In this document: positions 15,870 through 22,736 of the stretch, piece after piece
How positions within the stretch are numbered: position 1 is the first letter of the stretch
How the letters are laid out: every line of letters starts with the position of its first letter
Assembly: GCA_035513055.1 (NCBI GenBank)
Contig: DATKCT010000049.1
Coordinates: 1-30,779 of the forward strand
DNA length: 30,779 nucleotides
Source: DATKCT01 sp035513055
GTDB lineage: Bacteria; Verrucomicrobiota; Verrucomicrobiia; Verrucomicrobiales; DEV007
Direction: 5' to 3'
Notes under the pieces: generated by a model
Database searches by the model: none
Told to the model about the DNA's origin: nothing
The model's input: the letters and a program-made list of their open reading frames with translations, nothing else
Position numbers and translations under genes: made by a program

Positions 15870-18383
15870 ATGGCCCGTCCGCCGATCGAAATCGAATACG
15901 CGAAAGCGTTCCCCGAACTGGAGAAAGTCCTCCGCGGCGTTACCCGGCCCGGGGAGGTTTTCGCCTCGGGAAAGGAAAACGTGGCGCTGCCGCTTCTTAC
16001 AGTGGAGGGAGCCGGGCAGATTGCGTTTCCGGTTCCCGCCGCTCAAGCAAAACAAATCGCCCAAGCGGCCCCGCTGGCTCCGTATGGACGTGGAACGGAA
16101 ACCGTGCTCGACACCTCCGTGAGAAAGGTCCGGCAGCTCCTGCCCAAAGCCGTCAAGATCAGCGGGAAGGGTTGGGAAACGTCCCTGGCAGATATTGTCA
16201 ATCAGGCTTGCTCATCATTGGGTTGCGCGGGGAAGAAAGTCTCCGCCGAACTCTACAAGATGCTTGTCTACGAAACAGGAGGCTTCTTTCTCTCTCATCG
16301 CGACACGGAGAAGACCCCTGGGATGTTCGGCACCCTCGTGGTGTCGCTGCCCTCGACGCACAAAGGCGGCGACTTGCTGATCCGGCACGAAGGGGCCGAG
16401 CACCGTGTGAGCCTGGCGAGCGATGAACCCTCGGAAGTCGCATGGGCGGCCTTCTATGCGGACTGTGAGCATGAAGTCAAACCGGTAACCAAAGGCTTTC
16501 GAGTCTGTCTCGTTTACAACCTGCTCCAACAGGCGCGAAGCCGGGCGCGGCTGGGTCCACCTGATTTGGCAGGACCAGCGACAGACGCGGCCCGATTGAT
16601 CGGCGATGCTTTCCGTAATCCTGACGCTCCGGTGAAACTTGCTTGGCTCCTCGAACATCAATACAGCCCGGCCGAGCTGTCGTTCGACAGCTTAAAGAAT
16701 GCGGATGCGGCTCGAGCCGCAGTTCTGTGTCAGGCCGCCAAGCTGGCGGTTTGCGACCTGTATCTCGGGATCGTCCACATCGAAGAGTCCGGGTCGGCGG
16801 AACCGGCCTACGATTCTTGGTACGGCTCTTCACGAAGGTGGCGCCGCTCCAGATACGACGACTACGAACAGGAAGGGGGAAGCTGCGAAGACTATTCGAT
16901 CGTCGACGTGTGCGACGCCGGTCAGTTCATCGATTCGTGGATCTCGCCGGATAGGAAGCGCCCATCCTACGGCGCTGTGCCGCTTGGGCCCGGAGAGCTT
17001 CTTCCGGCCGGCGCGCTCGACGGCGAGAAACCAGATAAAGAGCGCATGACGGAAGCGACGGGCAACGAGGGAGCGACTTTCGAGCGGTCCTATCACCGGG
17101 CCGCAATCGTTTTGTGGCCGTCGGCCGCGACGGCTGAGGTTCTCTTGCAAGCGGGCCCACCGGCCGCGACGCCCTATCTGAAGAAGCAAGTGGACGCGTT
17201 GGTGAAAAGTAAGAAACCTGACGTAGAACGCCGCCGCCGCCTGTTAGACCTGTCTAGTCGCATGATCGACGAATGGAGAGATCATGACCGGACTTCTTGG
17301 ATGCGATCCGATGGAGACCTTCGCAGAGCGAACCGCGTCACGATGCTCGAAACGCTCAATCGCCTGCGCGACGGCGACCTCATCGCGACTTTTGTCCAGC
17401 GTGTGATCGAGGACAAGTATGACGGTTCCGAGAACCAAGCGCTCTGCGAGAGCGCAATGATTCTGAGTCCGGAGACAGCCGCTTCGTCCTTCGATCTCTT
17501 GATCCGGAGCAAGCTCCCAGAGCGGCCGCAGCCCATGGTGAAACTCTTCACGCTGTTGGCCTCTGAGGCTTCCGCGCACAGCGAATTCTTTCGACGCGAT
17601 CCGGTTATCTCGGCCGTGTGTTCAGCTCTCCTAAAACTCACTCCGCCGGCGGACCCGTATGCGTTTCGAAAGAAGCCGTTCGAAGAGTTGTATTCCTGGG
17701 ATTCGGAACGTCAGATAACGCCTAAACTTCTGGCTCAACTGATCGCTGCACTGGATACATTGTGCGGCCCCGACGGAACACATCGTGCGGTTGAAGTGAT
17801 GCAGTCGCACCCCGAGGTGTTCGATCCGCTGCTTCTGCTGACGCCTGCGCTCAAGGCGTTGCTCGGCTCAGGCGATCGCAAAGCGCAGCCCTCACCGGCC
17901 GTTCCCTCCCTCTGGAAGCACTGCGCGGAGTCGCTTCTCTCGCGCAGCGCCACGGCTCCGGCCCCTCCAGCGGACTGGAGTCAACCAGTGAATTTGAAGT
18001 GTAAATGCGAGGACTGCCAGGAGCTTCAGGCGTTCGCTGCAGACCCGGTTGAGGAGGTGCATCGCTTCCGGGTTAACAAAGACCGGCGGCGGCACCTCCA
18101 TGCCACGATTGAATCCCGCGGCCTCGATATGACCCCCCTCACCGAACGGGTCGGGTCGCCGCAAACTCTCGTGTGCACGAAGACGCGCAAGCGATTTGCT
18201 TTGCGCAGCAACCAATACGCCGCGGATTTGGCGACCTTCAAAACGTTGCTTTCGCTCGCACGGGCCGCAGGATGCGGCGCGGATCCGGCCGTCGCGCTCA
18301 TGAAACAAGCCGGATCTCAATGCGAGACAGAGTCTCTCGCCGGGTGGTCCGGTAGCCTCGAAGACGCGATGAAAGATGCCTGA
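15870..18383 (+). CDS. Large 2-oxoglutarate/Fe(II) oxygenase
   Basis: This 837-residue protein has an N-terminal prolyl-4-hydroxylase-like 2OG-Fe(II) oxygenase core at about residues 105-220. The iron triad is visible as H143 and D145 in FFLSHRDTEK and H201 in DCEHEVKPV, and R211 in KGFRVCLVYN is the expected 2-oxoglutarate-binding arginine. The jelly-roll strand TLVVSLPSTHKGGDLLIRH lies between them. The core occupies barely a quarter of the chain. The remaining 600 residues are mostly helical, with an acidic/aromatic insert near 310-340 and, near the C-terminus, C711-x-C713-xx-C716 (CKCEDC), a possible metal site, followed by a basic segment (FRVNKDRRRHLH). The start is supported by AGGAGA seven bases upstream. 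No signal peptide is visible. The last eight bases overlap the kinase gene. The substrate is unknown. Confidence 0.88.
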   Translation: MARPPIEIEYAKAFPELEKVLRGVTRPGEVFASGKENVALPLLTVEGAGQIAFPVPAAQAKQIAQAAPLAPYGRGTETVLDTSVRKVRQLLPKAVKISGKGWETSLADIVNQACSSLGCAGKKVSAELYKMLVYETGGFFLSHRDTEKTPGMFGTLVVSLPSTHKGGDLLIRHEGAEHRVSLASDEPSEVAWAAFYADCEHEVKPVTKGFRVCLVYNLLQQARSRARLGPPDLAGPATDAARLIGDAFRNPDAPVKLAWLLEHQYSPAELSFDSLKNADAARAAVLCQAAKLAVCDLYLGIVHIEESGSAEPAYDSWYGSSRRWRRSRYDDYEQEGGSCEDYSIVDVCDAGQFIDSWISPDRKRPSYGAVPLGPGELLPAGALDGEKPDKERMTEATGNEGATFERSYHRAAIVLWPSAATAEVLLQAGPPAATPYLKKQVDALVKSKKPDVERRRRLLDLSSRMIDEWRDHDRTSWMRSDGDLRRANRVTMLETLNRLRDGDLIATFVQRVIEDKYDGSENQALCESAMILSPETAASSFDLLIRSKLPERPQPMVKLFTLLASEASAHSEFFRRDPVISAVCSALLKLTPPADPYAFRKKPFEELYSWDSERQITPKLLAQLIAALDTLCGPDGTHRAVEVMQSHPEVFDPLLLLTPALKALLGSGDRKAQPSPAVPSLWKHCAESLLSRSATAPAPPADWSQPVNLKCKCEDCQELQAFAADPVEEVHRFRVNKDRRRHLHATIESRGLDMTPLTERVGSPQTLVCTKTRKRFALRSNQYAADLATFKTLLSLARAAGCGADPAVALMKQAGSQCETESLAGWSGSLEDAMKDA

Positions 18384-21144
18384 ACGCGATCCAGACCCGC
18401 AGCCGTCGAACCGTGAGGCGGAGGAACCCTCCGGCGACAACCCTCCGGCCGACGAGGTTCCGACGGTCTTAGGCGAAGCCTGGACGGTTGAAGGAGACGC
18501 CGCTGCTGGAACTCGTTCAAGCCAAACGCCGGCTCAACTGCCGGGCGGCGAAACGTGGGACAGCGGCGGCGCCATCGTGCAGGTGGGGAAATACACCTTG
18601 TTAGGCAAGCTTGGGCAGGGCGGTATGGGAGTAGTCTACGAGGCTGAACATGAAGAGTCCGGGCGGCGGGTCGCGCTGAAGCTTTTGTCGCCCGAGGCTC
18701 CTCAAGCCGAAGAAACGAAGCAGCGCTTCCTGAACGAGGCCAGTCTGGCGGCATCGCTGTCCCACCGGAGGATCACCTTTGTTTACGAGGCGGGCGAGGT
18801 CGACGGCGACTTCTTCATCGCCATGGAACTGATGCCGGGACGGACATTGTCCGACGTGGTGCGGGAGTCAGGACCGATGCCAGTGGCGCGGGCGGTCGAC
18901 GCTGTCCTGGACGTGTTGGAGGGGCTGGAGGCTGCACACCGCGCCGGAGTGATTCACAGGGACGTGAAGCCTTCCAACTGTTTTGTGGACGGGGAAGAAC
19001 GGGTCAAGATCGGCGATTTCGGTCTGTCCAAATCCTTGACGGCGACCTCGGATTTGACGCGGACGGGCGCGTTCATGGGCACACCGCAGTTTTGTGCTCC
19101 GGAGCAGATTCGCGGAGGCGTAGTCGATGGCCGCACGGATCTGTTCGCGGCCGCCGCGACGCTGTTCTACCTGATCGCCGGGCGAACGCCTTTCACCGGC
19201 GGCCCGGCGGCGGTCATCGCCCAGATCGTGGCGGACGACGCGCCCCTGTTGGACACGGTGGCCATGGGAGTTCCGAAAGCTTTGGCGAAAGTGGTCGCCC
19301 GCGGCCTGGCTCGGGAGCCGGGACGCCGGTTTCGAGATGTCGCCGAGTTTCGGCGCGCCTTGACTCCTTTCTCCAGCGCCGGCACTTCGATCGCCGATCT
19401 CGGCAGGCGGGTGGCGGCGTTTTTCATCGACGTCTTTATGATCGGTCTCCTCACCGGATTGGGCATCGCCATGGTGAACATGAGCCTCGCGCTTCGAGGA
19501 GCCGCGTTGGACACGGCGGCGTTGCGGTTTGCCGGAGGCATTAATACCGCGGTGATCGTCCTGTATTTTATACTCCTGGAAGGCTGCTGGGGTAGGACTC
19601 TTGGGAAACAGTGGCTGGGACTGCGAGTCTTAGGGATTGCGGGAGAACCTCCGGGACTGGGACGCTCCATGCTGCGGTCAGCGATTCTGCCAGGGCTGGC
19701 GTGGCTGCCGGTTGAAGCTTTTGAGATGCGATTCGCCCTCGATCAGTTAGGAAGTCAAGTGGACGTGTCGCAGTTGGACCTGTGGTCGCAGGTGGTGATT
19801 CCGGAATTGTTGTCCTTCGCCAAGTTCGCCTTGGCTTTGCTCGTGTGCGTGAGCATGCGCAAGGACAACGGGATGCGTGGATTGCACGAACTCGCCAGCG
19901 GCACACGAGTCGTGCGTGTATCCGGATCGGATCCGGCTCCGGAGAAACCCGAAGCGGTGCGGTTTCTGCCCGTCGCTGCGTCGGGCCGGGTGGGACCGTT
20001 CGAGGTTCAGGGGAAACTCCGCTCGGATGCCGGGCTGGAAGTATTCGCGGGGTGGGACCCCACTTTGGAACGTCGAGTGTGGATCTTCCGCGGGAAGGCC
20101 TGTTACGAGCCATCCTCCGCGCGAGTCGCGGTGATCCGCCAGACGCGGCAGAGGTGGTTGCGCAGGGGAATCGAAGCCGGAGAAGTCTGGCAAGCCTTCG
20201 AGGCTGCCGAAGGCGCTCCCTTAAAGGCCGCGGCGGCAACCGGAACTCTGCGCTGGCCCGTGGCGGGACGAATCCTGCTTCAGGTCGCCGAGGAACTCGA
20301 AGCGGCTTTGGCGGATGGCACTCTGCCGGAGCGGTTGGAAATGTCGCAGGTCTGGGTGGATTCTCACGGAGAAGTGAAATTGTTGGACTTCCCGTTGCAA
20401 GACGATGGGGGAGCCCCGCCGAGAGCCGCTTCTCCGGAGGCGCGCTCGGCGGAGTGTTTGCGGGACTCGGCCCGTCTCTGCTCTGGAGACGAGCGTGCGC
20501 CGGCGGGAGCGCTGGATTTGTTGAGCGAGATGACGGACCCTAACAGGGATCCGCTGGATCCCGGCAGGGCAGCCATTCTGCTGCGCCGGACCCTAGAGCT
20601 GCCCTACCGCTTCGGTTGGGACGACCGGCTGGGCGTGCTGGCCATCTCCGGCTCGGTCGAGGCGCTTCTCTACGGCCTTCCCACTTTTTTGTTAGCAAGT
20701 CTCGTGCAAAAGGGAACAAGCTTGAGCCTCGGTCCGGCGGTGGCGCTGGCGACAGCCGGAGGGCTCGTCCTTGCGGCGGCGACCGGGTTGTTGAGCCGCG
20801 GTGGTCTAGCATTTCTAATCACGAAGACCCGTGTGCGGGGAGTTGCCGCCGGGAATCCGCCGGCGTCGCGCTGGCAGTGTGCTTGGCGCAGCGCCGTCGC
20901 GTGGCTCCCGTTGTGCGCCTTGCAAGCGGTTTTCGGCGTGTGGTTCATTCAGATTCCGGCGCTCAATCTGGATGGAGGTCAACCGTCGGTTTCTGGTGAG
21001 GCCGTAATGATGGACTGGGCGACGGTCGGCTTTATGTCTTTGGCCCTCTTCTCTGTTCTGCTCTGCGGGCTGGTGTTGACGATTGCCCTCCCTCGCCGTG
21101 GCGCGCAGGACATTCTCGCGGGGACCGTATTGGTTAGGGGATGA
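18376..21144 (+). CDS. Ser/Thr kinase-RDD protein with duplicated dead kinase half
   Basis: Four parts make up this 922-residue protein. (1) An active-looking Hanks-type kinase, about 73-335: glycine loop GKLGQGGMGVVY 77-88, K102 in VALKLL, E121, HRD 194-196 with KPSN, DFG 214-216 and APE 241-243. (2) An RDD-type membrane domain, about 341-512, opening LGRRVAAFFID and closing RGLHELASGTRVV. (3) A second kinase-like domain, about 538-745, opening VGPFEVQGKL; the lysine is lost (RRVWIF), no HRD is present, and DFG is DFP at 671-673. (4) A second membrane part, about 750-922, ending RRGAQDILAGTVLV, which mirrors the RDD ending. This is best read as an internal duplication whose second copy became a pseudokinase. 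It overlaps the oxygenase by eight bases and the next gene by four (ATGA). Confidence 0.92.
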   Translation: MPERDPDPQPSNREAEEPSGDNPPADEVPTVLGEAWTVEGDAAAGTRSSQTPAQLPGGETWDSGGAIVQVGKYTLLGKLGQGGMGVVYEAEHEESGRRVALKLLSPEAPQAEETKQRFLNEASLAASLSHRRITFVYEAGEVDGDFFIAMELMPGRTLSDVVRESGPMPVARAVDAVLDVLEGLEAAHRAGVIHRDVKPSNCFVDGEERVKIGDFGLSKSLTATSDLTRTGAFMGTPQFCAPEQIRGGVVDGRTDLFAAAATLFYLIAGRTPFTGGPAAVIAQIVADDAPLLDTVAMGVPKALAKVVARGLAREPGRRFRDVAEFRRALTPFSSAGTSIADLGRRVAAFFIDVFMIGLLTGLGIAMVNMSLALRGAALDTAALRFAGGINTAVIVLYFILLEGCWGRTLGKQWLGLRVLGIAGEPPGLGRSMLRSAILPGLAWLPVEAFEMRFALDQLGSQVDVSQLDLWSQVVIPELLSFAKFALALLVCVSMRKDNGMRGLHELASGTRVVRVSGSDPAPEKPEAVRFLPVAASGRVGPFEVQGKLRSDAGLEVFAGWDPTLERRVWIFRGKACYEPSSARVAVIRQTRQRWLRRGIEAGEVWQAFEAAEGAPLKAAAATGTLRWPVAGRILLQVAEELEAALADGTLPERLEMSQVWVDSHGEVKLLDFPLQDDGGAPPRAASPEARSAECLRDSARLCSGDERAPAGALDLLSEMTDPNRDPLDPGRAAILLRRTLELPYRFGWDDRLGVLAISGSVEALLYGLPTFLLASLVQKGTSLSLGPAVALATAGGLVLAAATGLLSRGGLAFLITKTRVRGVAAGNPPASRWQCAWRSAVAWLPLCALQAVFGVWFIQIPALNLDGGQPSVSGEAVMMDWATVGFMSLALFSVLLCGLVLTIALPRRGAQDILAGTVLVRG

Positions 21145-22115
21145 AGACATCCGGAAACTTCTCTTGCCCCCTTTGCGGGGCGCATCTGGCGGCCGGAGAA
21201 ACCGCGAGTTTCTCCGCCGGAGTGTGCGCGGCCTGTGGTGGCGGGTTCCGGGTTCGCAGTGCAGGCCGCCAGGGAAAGCAAAGACTGAGCGGCAAAGCGG
21301 TAGCCGGTTTTCTGCTGGGTATGTTGTCGCTGGCGGGCAGCATTTTGGCGGGTTTGCCAGCCATCGTGCTCAGCATCCTGGCGTTGCGCGACATTCGGCG
21401 GCAGCCAGCGGAGCTGAAAGGGGCCAGGTTAGCGCTGGCCGGGGCGGTGCTTGGCTGCGTTCTGAGCGGGGCGATCGCTTTGGTTTCAGTCATTGCGCTC
21501 CGCACGATGCAAGCCAAGAGAACTGCGGAAGCGCGCGCCCAGGCGATGCCCTCCTGGCCGGAGGCTCCGGCCGGGGCAAAGGTGTTGATCGAGCCGCGCG
21601 CGGAGTGGCGCTGGCTCCACCCTCGGGACGGAGTCGACCCAGAACTCGAGGAGCCGGGGTTTCACCGAACGTTTTTCCTCCCCGGTTACGACGATTCCGC
21701 GTGGAACCGGACCGCTATCGGGCCGTTAGGGTTCGGCTATGGGGATCCCGTGTCTGTGGACATCGGCCTGCCGCCTGAGGGGAAGCGATTCGGAGCCTAC
21801 TTCCGGCACGTGTTCACGACCACGGAGGAACTGAACCGTTTGCTTTTCGTGCTGGTTCACGACGATGGCGTGATTGTGTATCTCGATGGCGAAGAGGTTC
21901 TGCGCAGCAACGTGTCTCCAGGTGAAATCGAGAGCTACCACCTGGCTGCGGAGACAGTGATTGGGAACGAGGCGGAGGTGACGGCGCTGGAGCTGCCGAT
22001 CCACCGCCCGGTTTCTCCCGGCGAGCACGTGCTGGCGATTTCCCTGCACAACGCAGGGCCGGACAGCAGCGATCTGCGCTTTGTAGGCGGAGTCCTTTAC
22101 GGCTTCACGGAGTAG
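21141..22115 (+). CDS. Zinc-ribbon/DUF4190 membrane protein with beta C-domain
   Basis: This 324-residue protein opens with a zinc ribbon, C9-xx-C12 and C29-xx-C32. Two hydrophobic helices follow at about 51-120, in a pattern typical of DUF4190 (AVAGFLLGMLSLAGSILAG, then LRDIRRQPAELKGARLALAG). The remainder (about 140-324) is beta-rich with no second membrane anchor and reads like a galactose-binding-type jelly roll: FFLPGYDDSAWNRTAIGPLG, AYFRHVF, VLVHDDGVIVYLDGEEVLRS and GEHVLAISLHNAGPDSSDL. The ribbon should be cytoplasmic and the C-domain outside the membrane. ATG 21141 overlaps the kinase stop (ATGA), so it is the third gene of the oxygenase-kinase operon and could be a membrane partner or substrate of the kinase; that role is inference. 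Confidence 0.85.
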   Translation: MKTSGNFSCPLCGAHLAAGETASFSAGVCAACGGGFRVRSAGRQGKQRLSGKAVAGFLLGMLSLAGSILAGLPAIVLSILALRDIRRQPAELKGARLALAGAVLGCVLSGAIALVSVIALRTMQAKRTAEARAQAMPSWPEAPAGAKVLIEPRAEWRWLHPRDGVDPELEEPGFHRTFFLPGYDDSAWNRTAIGPLGFGYGDPVSVDIGLPPEGKRFGAYFRHVFTTTEELNRLLFVLVHDDGVIVYLDGEEVLRSNVSPGEIESYHLAAETVIGNEAEVTALELPIHRPVSPGEHVLAISLHNAGPDSSDLRFVGGVLYGFTE

Positions 22116-22381
22116 CAAAGGCCGGTAGACCCATCTCTTCTGGTTCCGCGTTCCTCACGTGTTCGTCGTCCACGAAGGGCGCCTGCCCGCCAAAAGCTCG
22201 ACTCCGCGAGTGCATCCCCCGCGTTCTCGTCCGCGGAGGAGAGGTGTTTTCCTTGAAAAGGCTGGAGACCTTGGAACGGTAAGCCAAGCCGCTTCTCACC
22301 CTTTCACTGTCAGGTGAACGCAGCTTACAATTCTTCCGGAGTTCAGTGCCCAATCCGATCCCAGTTTTAGTTTGGAAGGGC
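22116..22381. other. Intergenic stretch without a convincing gene
   Basis: No reading frame on either strand of this stretch has recognisable protein features, and no clear terminator follows the zinc-ribbon gene. The only signal is a purine-rich GGAAGG just before the small ORF at 22382. Confidence 0.5.
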
Positions 22382-22456
22382 ATGTTGAGAATCGAATTGG
22401 ACACTCCTGCCGACGACGCGGCGGCAAGGCAGGAGATCGCAAAGGCCACACCATGA
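22382..22456 (+). CDS. Tiny ORF coupled to the next small ORF
   Basis: ATG 22382 follows GGAAGG (a plausible ribosome-binding site) and encodes 24 residues opening MLRIELDTPADDAAARQEIA. The stop overlaps the next ATG as ATGA, the usual sign of a coupled two-gene unit. The product is acidic and helical. It looks like the shortened end or start of a small regulator-type protein rather than a full domain, and it may be a remnant. Confidence 0.3.
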   Translation: MLRIELDTPADDAAARQEIAKATP

Positions 22457-22674
22457 CGACGCGCTCTCAAAGAGAATTCTTGAAAGTCCAACTCCTCGAA
22501 ACCCAGCGCTTGAAGGACATGGTGGGGGATCACCCGCTGATGTCGGTGGCCTTCGCGGAACGAGAACAGGGGTTGAAGCGAATGAAGACCTTCAAATCAT
22601 CGCCACGTCTTCCATCCCACAGTGCATCAGGGCCAGATGATTCGATGAACAGCTCCCGGTGGCCTTCTATTTGA
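22453..22674 (+). CDS. Small hypothetical protein, probably truncated
   Basis: ATG 22453 overlaps the preceding tiny ORF. The first about 40 residues (REFLKVQLLETQRLKDMVGD, then HPLMSVAFAEREQGL) form an amphipathic helix pair. They resemble the start of a family of helical proteins often preceded by a small regulator-like gene, but I cannot name it. After about residue 42 the sequence becomes serine/proline-rich without structure, as if the original frame had been lost. A disrupted accessory gene is more likely than an intact one. Confidence 0.3.
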   Translation: MTTRSQREFLKVQLLETQRLKDMVGDHPLMSVAFAEREQGLKRMKTFKSSPRLPSHSASGPDDSMNSSRWPSI

Positions 22675-22736
22675 TTTAGGCCGATCCTGTAAGGCCCCGA
22701 TCCCAAACTTCGGCAGGTATTGGGGATTGGGCGGCC

